Below, piece by piece: positions 48,556 to 59,331 of a stretch of 64,000 bases of DNA. Source of the DNA: Asterella californica (lineage: Eukaryota > Streptophyta > Marchantiopsida > Marchantiales > Aytoniaceae). The translations under genes were made by a program, and so were the position numbers. The stretch lies in contig JAYKYS010000001.1 in the NCBI GenBank assembly GCA_036924285.1, forward strand, positions 25,419,501 to 25,483,500, in the 5' to 3' direction. The notes under the pieces are model-generated. The model was not told where the DNA came from. It saw only the letters and a list, made by a program, of their open reading frames with translations, and did not search any database. Within the stretch, counting starts at the first letter, position 1. Each line of letters starts with the position of its first letter.

Positions 48556-49722
48556 AAGATCGAGAAGATATAATAAATCACCAAGTCCTCTCGTACCTAA
48601 TGTGTTACAACACTCGATGAAGCTTTAAGAAAAAGCGACAATGAAACGACATACAAGCAATCACGAGCATGACTCAACTCACGATCCAAGTCACGACATT
48701 GTCGCATTTTCTTGAACCTCCATCCAAACAAGTGAACACTGAATCTTGATCCTCCAAAGATCGCTGCCTCAACGCACTCAATCAGTCACTCGTCGTGGAT
48801 CTCAGACCTCCGTGTATACTTAGAATGTGATACAATTCAACCACCAGCTAAGGATTCCAGATCACCACGAAAGCTAATGAGAATACGATAGAACGAGAAT
48901 GTACGGAACTGCAACTGAAGCACCTGCTGTGGGTTCCAGACCTCCTTGGACACTAATCTATTCACGATACTACGGTAGAACAAAGCAGATTCCAGATAGA
49001 ACGAGAGAACGAGAATGCGATGCACCAGCTGCAAATTTCAGATAGAACAAGAATGTGTGTCGCACTGAACGGTAGAATAGCAGCAAGCGGTTTCATGAGA
49101 CATGGCAGCAAGATGGCATGTTCCAGTTAGACAAACTGTCGTAGTTCACAGTCTAACAACGGAGTCAACGTCTCTCTCAACGGTCGTGGTAACCAGGCAA
49201 TTCTTTCATAACTCGAGTTAAGCTCATACGTATCTAAGAGTCAGGATTTATGTGTTATAATTCTTATTGTTGCATCAAAAGCGTCGTATGTTTCCTTAGA
49301 TACGATACACATGTAAGCGAAAGAAGAAAAGAGCTACATTTTACGTGAGGTCTTAGAATCAAGTACGTTCTTTTCTTCGTACCCAGACTAAAACCTCACT
49401 GTAATTTAAGATTGAGACTCTATTATTTTGTCTTTATGCACAGATTTGTAGTATAAAAATAGATAATATTAAATATTATCGAAAAATCATAATCATCTAA
49501 AGAATCATATCTTCTTAACTTAAGTGGGGTCTCTGCATAACAATTTGAGACTGTAATAAGTATGAATGATTTTATTTTCTCGGCAGACATGAAACCAGCT
49601 CTTATCGTAATTCTAAAACACTTTCAAATCAAGACCGATCTTATCATAAGTATTATAATCCTCACATGAAACTTTACTCTAAATGCATTACTTTCCGAAA
49701 CTGTGACACTACTGTAAGGATC

Positions 49723-51668
49723 CACCTGGATGATTCAAGTGCCACCAGCAGCACAATGAATGAATTAAATGCCGTGTTTTGGCACCATTCTCGTTCATCA
49801 TCGGTGTCCCTTCACGTACCTCCGGCTTTTCCGAGCTTGAATCCATGATCCGTCGGCACAGCACGCGTGTTTCCAAGTGCGGAACGCACTTCTAGATAGA
49901 TTTCTGCACAGAACGACGTATCGTATGAACTGAGAGCAGTTGGGATTCGGGAAGCAGGCATTGATATCTCTCCCCTAGAGTCGCGAGCGAGTTGGTAACA
50001 CTTTCTACCTTCTCCCAAGGGATATTCTTCTTCAGCTCGGAAACTCCGGTATTCCCAACCTCTCGCACTTCTGAGATTGGGGATGAAGTTATACTTCGTT
50101 CGCTCAGATGAAGGATATTCAAATGACGGCTTCCATCCTCATGCTTCACACTTAGAGACGCGACTTCCGAACAAGGCCCGACGTCCTCCAAACCTTGAGA
50201 TGGAAGTCCACGAGCTTGGCTAAAGGACAAGACCATAAAAGGTGGTGTCTTATGAGGCGTTTCCTGTCAAGTAGCAGAACACTGGACTGTGCAGAGTCTG
50301 AGGCGTGGTCCAGGCTCGGAGGGCCCCACAGAATCACGCCGAGGTGCGGTGACCGCTACCACATCAGGCTTGTCTCCTGGTGATGCGGTCAAAGTTCACA
50401 TTCAGCCGGTTGAGGAGCCCGCGGGACTCCCGCACCACCCCTACTCCCACTCCCCACTCCCCACGGCCACACCACCCACTACTACTTTGGGCAAAGCCCT
50501 GTAAAAGTATGTACCATGTAGCGAGAAGGGCAGGGAGGCACAGAGTTGGAGGAACCTCATGGCCAACAACCCCACCAGACCCTCTACTACCGCTAAAGTA
50601 GATACACCTGATGGACCACCTGTTTCAGTAAGACAACGCTATAAGACAAAATGCACGGGCTCGTTTACCAGTACGGGGGCTAACTAAAAGGGTAGGGTCC
50701 AAAGTAAGGATCGCCACCAAGACCAGGACCTGACGCCAAATAAAGCAGAGGCACCGGTTCTCTCCAGCTGGCCAGGGGCAAATATTTCCGGTGGCCCAGA
50801 AAAAAGCATGCGTCATAAAACAAGGGCCAGGCGCACATCGAGGGCTAAACCTTCTCGACGGTTCTGCTTTTAAAGAGCTTTCCCTCACGCGAATGCAGCG
50901 TCTGGCTCGGCCCGGCCAAGCGGGTGGAAGCAGTTAGCCGGTGGACGAGTACCGTAGTAGTGGGGGACAGGGTGATGCATATTCGTCGAGCGGAGCCTTG
51001 GTTCTTGTTCGTGTGACGCATTCGTGTGTGGATCAGATCTCACTACGAGGAAATGAACGTTCGTCGCGCTACTCTGCTGGTGACGACGTTTCAGCTCAGC
51101 TCACTCGTTGGACTCGGAAGTTATGTAGAGTCTGAGAGAGAAAGAGAGGGAGAGACGGACACACAGAGCATAGAATTTCAGAGAGCTGTTGGATTACAGT
51201 CTTGAATTTTATGGCAATGGTCAGGAGATTGGCTTTGAAGTTGAGATCGGTGGACGGACCGATTGGGGAGGCGGAGGAGGAGAATTGTAGGTTCACGAGT
51301 TTGGGGACTCCTCTCTCACCTGAGTCAGACGTGAGAAGAGTGGACTCGATATTCTGCTTTTTAATCTACGTTTCGAGTCACAGGGATATGCTGTGAATCT
51401 ACTCGGTTCACTTGAGCTTGCTATTTGCTCCGTTCTCTGCAGGGCCGAAGCCGTCTCTGTGAGATACTTGTGGGTTTTTGAAGTGACCGCCTGTTCCCGC
51501 TCAGCTGAAATAAAAGAGTCTGTAAAAACAAAAAGGGAGTTAAAAGTGCACTCCGACGTGGGAGTGGTACTCTTTTCAGGTTGTGATAGTTGGAGCGAGT
51601 GAGTCACAGCAAGGTTTCACATTCTGTGAGTCTTTTATATTTTGAGAATAGGCTGGAGATAGCAGAGG
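49723..51668. other. GC-richer upstream region of the At1g01500-like gene
   Basis: Base composition shifts to clearly GC-richer from about 49.9 to 51.2 kb. Short open frames on both strands lack motifs. It probably holds the promoter and 5' leader of the gene starting at 51669, but no defined element was recognised. Confidence 0.45.
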
Positions 51669-53958
51669 ATGAAACCTTTCGCTGAGAATTTGGGTCCCCT
51701 GTTTATAACAGGGGACATAACGACGAACAAATTGTCTTCCATGGAAGACCATGTCTTTGAAACCCACACCCCAATACCGAGCCCAATAACGCCTACAGCA
51801 TCCTGGTTTGATGTTCGTGTTTTATACGTGAGAGTGAGCTGCTGTTCTTGTTTGAGAGCTCCGGAGTTTTTGAGTATAAAGTTTCCACCGAGGTATATTA
51901 CGACCGCTTTGGAAGTGAATGGTGGAAGGGTGGCCCCATCCGAAGAGGCGGTCTTACTTCTCCGGAGGGACAGATTGGATCAAGAAACTAAGGAAGTTAC
52001 TTATGTGAGCACGGAGAATTTACGTGTGAGTGGGAACTTGTCGTTCGAGATATCTGACAAGGGCGATTTGCTGCTCTCTGGGTCTTTAAAGCATTCCAAT
52101 TCATGCACAGATCATCTTGCCCATGATGACCTGGAATCCCCCGGTGGGACCTCTCAAGTCAGTTGGAGCACTGATTCTCAGCAGGGTTGGGATATGGACT
52201 GCACGTGCTCCATCGATTCACAAGGGTGTATATTCCTCCGAGCGAAACATGACTTTCAGCTGGCGGTTCCTCCCCCAACTATGGAAGTGTGCGTGGTGGG
52301 GCACTACTGTGGACGACCTATCATTCTAGACCAAACTATTACTTTGACCGTACGACGAAGAAGCTTGCGTAGAAGGCTGAGCAATCTGAACGTCATCCTC
52401 GAAGAAGACGAAGCCGCGAAAGAAGCGGCTGATGAACCTTCACCAGCGAACAAACAGTTGATGGTATGCAGGCAGTACCTACAGCTCCCTGTTGTTTCAC
52501 TTTTTATCCCGTGGTGGGAGTTTTCTCATCTGACAGGGGTGCTTATGATGGTTGCTATATCGGTGTTATTTGTTTAGTAGAAAGCAGTCCTCTAAAACTG
52601 AAGGAACATCTTGTCGGCTACCTACAGGAGCTCTGTAGTGCCCTTTCAGTATGTGGGCTATCGAACCACTTTATTTGCCCGGATGACCACGGGAGTTTTC
52701 TCATCTAACAGGGGTGCTTATGATGGTTGCTATACTGTTGTTATTCGTTTAGTAGAAAACAGACCTCTAAAACTGAAGGAACATTTTGTCGGCTACTTAC
52801 AGGAGCTCTGTAGTGCCCTTTTAGTATGTGCGCTATCGAACCACTTTACTTGCCCGAATGGATGGATATTTGGTGCACCTGTAGTTAGTCTCCAGTCACC
52901 TTGGGGTGTACGGTAGTTCGTTAAGGTAATTCCCGAGGCTGGGTTTGGAGTACTTATATGACTGTTGCTATCCTCGTTGACTGGTACTGTTGCCATCTTC
53001 CGACAGTAGTTTGATCCAATCGAGTCTCCTTCTGTAGCACTTGTACCTCCCTCAAAAGACCATTCCTGCATCATGGTCGATGACTGTGACAGATCCATTT
53101 CCTGTTACGATGTTATTTCATTAGATATTCATCTTCTTGATAGTAGTCTGATCCAATTCGTGTCTGCTTCTGTAGAACTTAAACTCCCTCAAAAAATCAC
53201 TTGTGCTTCATGGCCGATGACTGATGACAGATCCATGGCCTGTTAAGATGTGATTTGCATTAGATATTCGTCCTACTGCATCGTAGGACCAATCTATCCA
53301 TCTTTTGGTGTAGTATGAGACTTTGTATTTGAAGTAAATTTTGAATTTTGCATTTTGCTAGGCTTTCGTCCGCCTTCAGCTTTCAGCTCTGGAATTAGGA
53401 GATAACAGATCCATGGCCTGTTACGATGTGATCTGCATAGATATTTGTCCTCCTGCCTCGTTGGACCAGTCTATCCATTTTTTGCTGTAGTTTGAGACTC
53501 ACTCTTGCGGGTTCCCACCACAGGAAACCGAGACTGCTTTAAGAGATGGAAGCCTGAAGCTTTGGACCTAGTGACGTTTTATTCACCTACGAAGAAATGT
53601 CCTTGTAGAGTGTGGATCTTGCATGAGTACTTGCCACTGAGTACCGCTGAGTCTGTTCCCAAGCTTCTTCCTCTAATGTACGATTCGTTTCTTTCCACAG
53701 GATGTTGGAGAAAACGCCGCCCTCTTCTCAACTTTGCCGGAGAAGGCCTTAGAGAGGCTGGGAAGCTACTATGCTGCGCAGGATTCCGATGGAGGATACG
53801 GTGAGGCGGATGATTCAGAGCTCTCGTGGTTCAACGCCGGTGTGAGGATAGGAGTAGGTGTTGGCATGGGGATGTGTGTGGGAGTGGGTATTGGTGTAGG
53901 ATTGCTGGTTCGTAGCTACCAAGCAACTTGCAGACCTTTCAGGAAAGGTCTGCCGTAG
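51669..53958 (+). CDS. Conserved plant protein of the At1g01500 family (Gly-rich C-terminal membrane segment)
   Basis: Exon 1 is 51669-52463 and exon 2 is 53701-53958, joined in phase 0 (GTATGC donor, TTTCCACAG acceptor); 350 residues. An in-frame TAG lies two codons before the ATG. A second ATG at 51741 is also possible and would give 326 residues. The N-terminal beta-rich domain shows WFDVRVLYVRVS, LLLRRDRLD, TYVSTENLRVSG, TMEVCVVGHYCGRPIIL and a basic stretch. Exon 2 ends in ELSWFNAGVRIGVGVGMGMC, a glycine-rich hydrophobic segment (about 311-336), then a short basic tail. These are landmarks of the family often labelled erythronate-4-phosphate dehydrogenase family protein. No dehydrogenase motif is visible, and the name looks like a misannotation. 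Function unknown. Probably a membrane-associated protein. Confidence 0.9.
52515..52865. repeat. 176-bp tandem duplication inside the intron
   Basis: Units 52515-52690 and 52691-52865 share GGGAGTTTTCTCATCT, CTAAAACTGAAGGAACAT and CAGGAGCTCTGTAGTGCCCT. Further right in the same intron, a segment with CAGATCCATGGCCTGTTA recurs three times (about 53088, 53228, 53408). Confidence 0.9.
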
Positions 53959-55085
53959 CTTCAGGAGGGAGAAGCATGAGAGAACTGAGGGCTATACAGT
54001 CCCCAAGGATTTGCAGCAGGAAGTAGTAGTAGAAGTTTTGTGAGCTTTTTCTTCAGCTCACTTTCATTTCTTTAGATTAGGATGCTCTAAGGACGGTGGC
54101 GGGGTTGGGGAACCTTTTGTTCTTGTTCTAGCACATATTCTCTTCTTATTAGTCACTTCAAACTCTGCTCCAACTGCAAATGTGCAAACAGTGGAGTAGT
54201 ACTGTACAGGAGTTTTAGCTGCGTATGTAAACAAAGTCAGGCAGAGTTGAGACATATGGACGACAAAAGATGTTTCCAACAGGTTTACGCAGACGGGAAT
54301 TAGTGTAGGTTCAACAAACTGGCGGATAATGTGTTTAGCTGCAGATCACCGTTACAGCAAGCTATGGTCCGCCAAAGAAGGCTCACCATGCGAGGTTAAA
54401 ATATAGAGAAGAAGGTTTAGGATCAGCGTAGGCCTTTCAGCAGTGCATGATGTTTCGTGCATGACATTACAAACTGCATAGATAAGTGCAGAGAAAAGAG
54501 ATCCTAGAGGATCCATGGGTACCTGTAGTTTGCTGCTACTTTGTGCAGAGCAAAATCGTAGACGATGGATCGATACCTGTACTTTGAATCATAAAAGTTG
54601 CAGCCAGCAGCTGTCGATAGGAGCGTAGAACTCGATGCGTTCCAGCTTAGTTGGTGTACATAGAATAGCATCGTGTTATATGCGTGCGTGGAAGAATATA
54701 TTACAGACGTTATTTTCAAGTCCGACAGCATGTCCAAGTCCAGCCCAAGTGTTTTACACTCCAGATGCGTCCCCAGAGTCTCTTTCATCCCAAACGTACT
54801 TCGGCTATGCACGCACATCTTCACACCTTGAATGCAATACTTTAGCCAGCCTCAGATCAGGTTGTTCTGTTCGGGGCCCCGCTTCTGGTTGCGCCTGGGG
54901 ATCAGCGATGCTCTGCCCGCCTTCAAACTTACCTTGTACCGGAACTGCGAGATTTTGCAGGAAGGATGACCAGAGCAGAAGCTTCCTGCATGAACTAGTG
55001 TATATAGCATATGCGTTGGTATCATTGTGTGTTCGTTCTTATCACTTCTTCCTTTGGTTTACATTACTGAACTCGCGTGGTTGCT
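53959..55085. other. 3' region of the At1g01500-like gene; no further gene recognised
   Basis: A 162-codon open frame at 54635-55123 (+) has no recognisable domain and runs into the hairpin repeat at 55086, so I do not call it a gene. Confidence 0.45.
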
Positions 55086-55152
55086 TATTATTCACCTCTT
55101 CCATCTTCCATTGGAAGAGGTGAATGATAACCCTTTCGATGGGAAGGGTTAG
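55086..55152. repeat. Dispersed double-hairpin repeat, copy 5
   Basis: Hairpin A (TTCACCTCTTCCA...TGGAAGAGGTGAA) is followed by hairpin B (TAACCCTTTCGATGGGAAGGGTTA and the right arm AGTTAATAAATTAA). Confidence 0.75.
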
Positions 55153-55502
55153 TTAATAAATTAATATATTTATGAATTAATTAATTTATAAATAAATGAA
55201 TAGATTAATTCTGTGCAGCATCCTCCCGCACTTGTACATTTCGAACTTGTACATTTCGAAGCTCACACTTGTACCCTTCGAAGCGCAAAGTTCCATCACT
55301 TAGGGTATTTTTAACTAGATTTTTAACGTTCTTGGAATAATTAATATTTAAATATTATTTTAGATTTTTTATTTAATTTAGAATATTTATATAATATTTA
55401 CATTATTTTCGATATTTTAAAGAGAGCAAAAGTACCGAAGTTGATCGAGCATGCTTATTATTCAAGGACTTGGAGTCGATCGTGATAGTACCCAGAATGG
55501 TT

Positions 55503-55677
55503 GACTAAAAGAGTTAAAATAGTGAATATTGCAACGCTACTTCAGTAGGAGATGGTATTATTGCACGTATTTTTGTTATCATCCACTGGGGAGACTAAAA
55601 GAGTTAATAGTGAATACTGCAACGCTACTTCAAGTAGGAGATGGTATTGTTGCACGTATTTTTGTTATCATCTACCA
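55503..55677. repeat. 90-bp tandem duplication
   Basis: Two units begin GACTAAAAGAGTTA and contain GCAACGCTACTTC and TTGCACGTATTTTTGTTATC. Confidence 0.9.
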
Positions 55678-57639
55678 GTTGGCCAAAGGGCTTTCTTTTT
55701 GTCGCAATCTGGGTAGGTCATCAGTCCGAACTGGACATGAATGTTTCGTGTATAGGCTGATGAGAACTACTGGTTGGTGAAAATGCTCAAGTGTGTATAA
55801 AGTTTCATGACTGTCGTCCGTCCCAGTCGTGGTCAGAGCGTCGCCAGTTGGGGGTTTCAAACATAGCCTAGTGGCGAGTCACGGGCATGTCAGTGATTCG
55901 TGACGGATTTCATTGTTAGTCCGCCGAGCATCTGTTGAAGGTGTCCGTCATTTGGTCACGGATTGGATTGTTTAGTACATGGTTGCGTTGATTTAAAATG
56001 TTACAAGACGGAGAAAATAATTTCGTCGAAATATTTTACGAATTCATTCGATTTTGTTTGTTTCGGTCCGTGAGATTTCCTGTGGGCGAAAGCGATGGAC
56101 TTTTTTGCAGAGTCCGTGTGTACTACGGACCTCGATGTTTGAAACTCCTTAGTATTTCGAAATATTTTTGTTTTCAATTTCGACTGGATTTCAAACGGTC
56201 ACTCTAAAACCATCATGCATGGAGATGACATATTTATTAGTTCGTCTCGAAGCATCGTTTCATAGATCGAGCGGTTTCCAAATTGTTCTACAGTAGAAGT
56301 TTAGAATAAGCCTTCTGGTATTATGCCCTTTCGTAAATATCTGTTCATTGTTGATTTTCAGTCCATCTTATAGGTTTGACCGCAGATGTTCCCAGATATG
56401 TTGCGCTAGATATGGGAGTGAGTTCTTGAGTACACATATGAACGTTGTCTTAACAGTGTCAGAATTGACGATCAAGGTTCAGAACAGGAGCATGACCATC
56501 GTCGACGCGACGTCGATACCTTTTTTACTTTCTGGGCTGGAGGAGTCCATGATATGCTGTAAATATACGATGATGATGCCGTCGATGTTGTCCGTTTGGC
56601 GAATATACACAAGTGTCGGAAGATCGTGCAGGATAGACTGGGATCGGCGTCTTGGGCACCAGGCCTGATAACTTCGCTAGTCTCCTACTTACTCTCGTCG
56701 GTTCGAGTTCGCCTACATTCGCTTGTTCCGTTTCACAGACGGACTGAACAAATCCAGTGACCAGATGCAAACCTTGGATTCCTAGTGGGCTTTGAATTCG
56801 GAGCACGAGAAGCGTAAAAGCTCGTGGGAACCCATCTCCTGCCTGCAGGCTTCAAAAGAAGAAGATCCTGCAGGACGGGACTAGTTTCATCATCTCGGGT
56901 CGTTCTGTCGATGATGATAACCTTGGCAGCTGCAACTGCCTGCGAGTTCATACTGCCACCTCTGTGATGTTTCACTGTCATGTTTTTCGGACAGCTTTTT
57001 GAATCTGTCACGTGATCGTAGTTATGGTTTAGGTAATTTGTTTTTTATTCATCAGGGTGTTTCTACATTTTTTGCTGTATTTTATAATATAATTTCTGCG
57101 AGTTGAGTCATTTCCCAACTACGAGCTCACGGGCACCGTAAGACAAATTTTGCTTCAGAAGAGGTTTGATATCTTAGTATTATTTTCATATTTTTACATA
57201 AAAATAAGATTATTTTTATTTATATGTAAAATATATTTCAATCAGGACGGACCTTCATCCCGCAGTGTAAAGAAAGTAGGTTCTTAGATATAAAATTAAG
57301 TAAACTAGAATATTTAAATAAATAATCTAAAATTATATATAGTTATTGCAATGTAGAACAACATAACAAGAACCAAACGAGATAAAGCCAAAATAATTAT
57401 TCGTTCACAACTGTCACGAGTTTAATCAATAAAATAAATAATTATTATATCATAGGTCCGAAACCAGGTTCAAAACAAATAGTAGGAAAAGATGGTTCGA
57501 GTCTAATGCAACCTAAATGCATTTCATCTATCACCATGTAAGAATGGTAATTTTTCCACACTAAAATTTCACTTGATATATCTAAAGGCAATTTGCCCAA
57601 GTTCTATGAAATATGCTATCTCTTATGAGGTTACTTATT
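55678..57639. other. No gene recognised
   Basis: Moderate-GC sequence to about 57.0 kb holds short frames on both strands without motifs. It is followed by very AT-rich DNA from 57.04 to 57.6 kb. Confidence 0.45.
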
Positions 57640-57724
57640 CACCTCTTCCATCTGAAGATGGAAGAGGGATGCAACCTTAATTTATTGCCTAACCTTTTCG
57701 ACGGGAAGGGTTAGGTAATAAATT
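57640..57724. repeat. Dispersed double-hairpin repeat, copy 6 (best preserved)
   Basis: Hairpin A is CACCTCTTCCATC-TGAA-GATGGAAGAGG (57640-57667). Hairpin B is AATTTATTGCCTAACC...GGGTTAGGTAATAAATT (57679-57724). The downstream CTCCCGCACTTGTA and GAAGCGCAAAGT are shared with copy 5. Confidence 0.8.
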
Positions 57725-58065
57725 AGTGTATTAATTAATGTGCAATTCTGGTGAAGTAGTCTCCCGCACTTGTATCCCTGAAGCGCAAAGTCGTGCTGCA
57801 CTTATGGGTTTTCAAATCATGTTTCCACGTTTCCAGGAACAACTAACAACTAATATTTAAACTATTATTTTGATTTTTATTAAACTTAATTTAGAAGATT
57901 TAAATAATAGTTATAATATTTCTTATAACATAAAAGAATGACTCCCGCTCCTGAAACAAAAGGCTTCCCGGAGCAGGCGATAAATACAAACAAGGATCCT
58001 GAATTTAATGCAAAACGATTATCACCTCTGTCGACTTAGGCTGAAACAGGCTTAGTGCAGAATTA
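57725..58065. other. AT-rich junction between hairpin repeat and gypsy fragment
   Basis: No gene is present. It marks where the reverse transcriptase reading frame of the gypsy element is lost. Confidence 0.5.
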
Positions 58066-58300
58066 GTTACCTCCGGCACTCTTAGGTATCACTACTATGG
58101 GTGTTACCCATTCGCTGCTTAACACAGGAAAAATAATACCTGCCTTCAAGTACATATCTATCTCGTCCTTAATCATCAAAGAGTATTTTGGGTTGAGTCG
58201 GTACTGCCTCTGTCGCACAGATATTGATCCTTCAATGAGGTCGATACGAAGTTCTTCTCACTGTGCAAGTATCCCTTTCATGTCCTCCACATTCTAGACG
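58066..58300 (-). pseudogene. Truncated start of gypsy reverse transcriptase
   Basis: RQRQYRLNPKY is followed by KDEIDMYLKAGII and SSEWVTPIVVIPK, the conserved N-terminal part of gypsy reverse transcriptase. The frame then stops (TAA near 58066), and the catalytic YxDD region is not in the window. Confidence 0.85.
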
Positions 58301-58710
58301 AAGACATCTTGGTAATGGATCAGCATCTGACGATACACTTCCAACTCTTCTCCTTGTACTACAACAGAAATCTTTAAGCTCTTATCTTCGCTTATCACTA
58401 GGTCTTGGGATGCTCCTGGAAGGACTTTATCATCTGTATGACTGGTCTCTGCACTCCCGTGACCTAGCTGTGATTGCTATTCAGCCTCGTTCATATCTTC
58501 TTCTTGATCAACTTCATAGCACTGTAGATAGTTGACCATTGAATATGGGTCTCTTTTCCTTTCACCTGCGCTGCTCGTTGATGAATCAGATCCTGAAGTA
58601 CCTGCATCAGTCGAATCTGTTTCGCCCTGATGTGTTATCTTCTTCCAAGAAACCATCACAGCCTTATCAGTTGGTTTCTGTGGATCTTTAAACTGTAAAC
58701 GGTGCCAGTA

Positions 58711-59145
58711 TCAATCAGTCAGTACTTTGACACCATACAACCACGGTCTCCCAATCAAAATTTGATAACCAGACTTAACCAAAGAGCGCAGTACAACATA
58801 AGTGAGTTTAAAGAAAATCTCACCTATTAAAGTGGGAATGTTGCGCAGTAATCCCAGTGGTCGTCTTCTTGTCTGATCTGCCAGTCGTAACACTCGCTGA
58901 GTTTCTTCAAACTTGCTGAAACCCAAAGCGTGCGCCGTGTCTTTTGTCATTATGTTGACTCTTGATCCGGAGTCAATTGACACTTTCCTAATTACACAAC
59001 CTGCAACCTCCACTTCCACTTCTGGAGACCTCAGGTCTTCTGCCTCGATGTGAAACAGAGAAGGTAACTTTGATCTTCTTACCTTAGTAGGCTTCTTCAA
59101 TGCTTGAAGTAACAACTTTCTGTAGATTTTGTTGTCTTCGATCAA
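58711..59145 (-). CDS. Retropepsin-like aspartic protease of the gypsy element
   Basis: The open frame contains the catalytic DSG (SIDSGSRVNIM), a hydrophobic flap region (RVLRLADQ, PLGLLRNI) and the C-terminal ILIGRPWLYG characteristic of Ty3/gypsy proteases. It cleaves the gag-pol polyprotein in intact elements. It ends at a TGA after KVLTD, where the linker to reverse transcriptase should continue in the same frame. Confidence 0.85.
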   Translation of the reverse strand: MIEDNKIYRKLLLQALKKPTKVRRSKLPSLFHIEAEDLRSPEVEVEVAGCVIRKVSIDSGSRVNIMTKDTAHALGFSKFEETQRVLRLADQTRRRPLGLLRNIPTLIGEIFFKLTYVVLRSLVKSGYQILIGRPWLYGVKVLTD

Positions 59146-59331
59146 TTACTTGAAACTTATGTTAGCCTTCTATGTTTTCAAATCAGCCACCACATCATAG
59201 TGTGGCGTTGCCACATGTTCTTTATTCACAGGTTTCGGTCGACTGTGCTTCTTCGAAACCTCCTCGTTCTTCGTCGAAGTTCTGACTTCCTTTGCCGAAG
59301 TACGGAAAATTTCTAGTATGAGCGAAGTTGA

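Larger units (their letters stand above)
47048..49722. mobile_element. Deleted and decayed second copy of the RPA-bearing MULE
   Basis: The left end (47048-47110) matches the inverted repeat of the element at 5103: compare CAGTGTCATAGTTTCACCAA with CAGTAGTGTCACAGTTTCGC, followed in both by GAGCTTAATG. The right end (49662-49722) is the inverted counterpart. Inside are a broken RPA-like gene (+) and only the first exon-equivalent of the transposase (-), in the same convergent order. The DDE core and SWIM finger are missing, which accounts for most of the size difference (2.7 against 5.9 kb). CTGGATGA occurs just outside both ends (47027-47034 and 49726-49733), but not at symmetric distances, so it is not a secure target duplication. 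Confidence 0.8.

Noticed and set aside
47027..49733. CTGGATGA at both ends of the small MULE copy as a target duplication
   Set aside because: The distances to the inverted ends differ by several bases, so it may be chance.
54635..55123. 162-codon open frame downstream of the At1g01500-like gene
   Set aside because: It has no motif, its composition is unlike the neighbouring genes, and its end lies inside a hairpin repeat.
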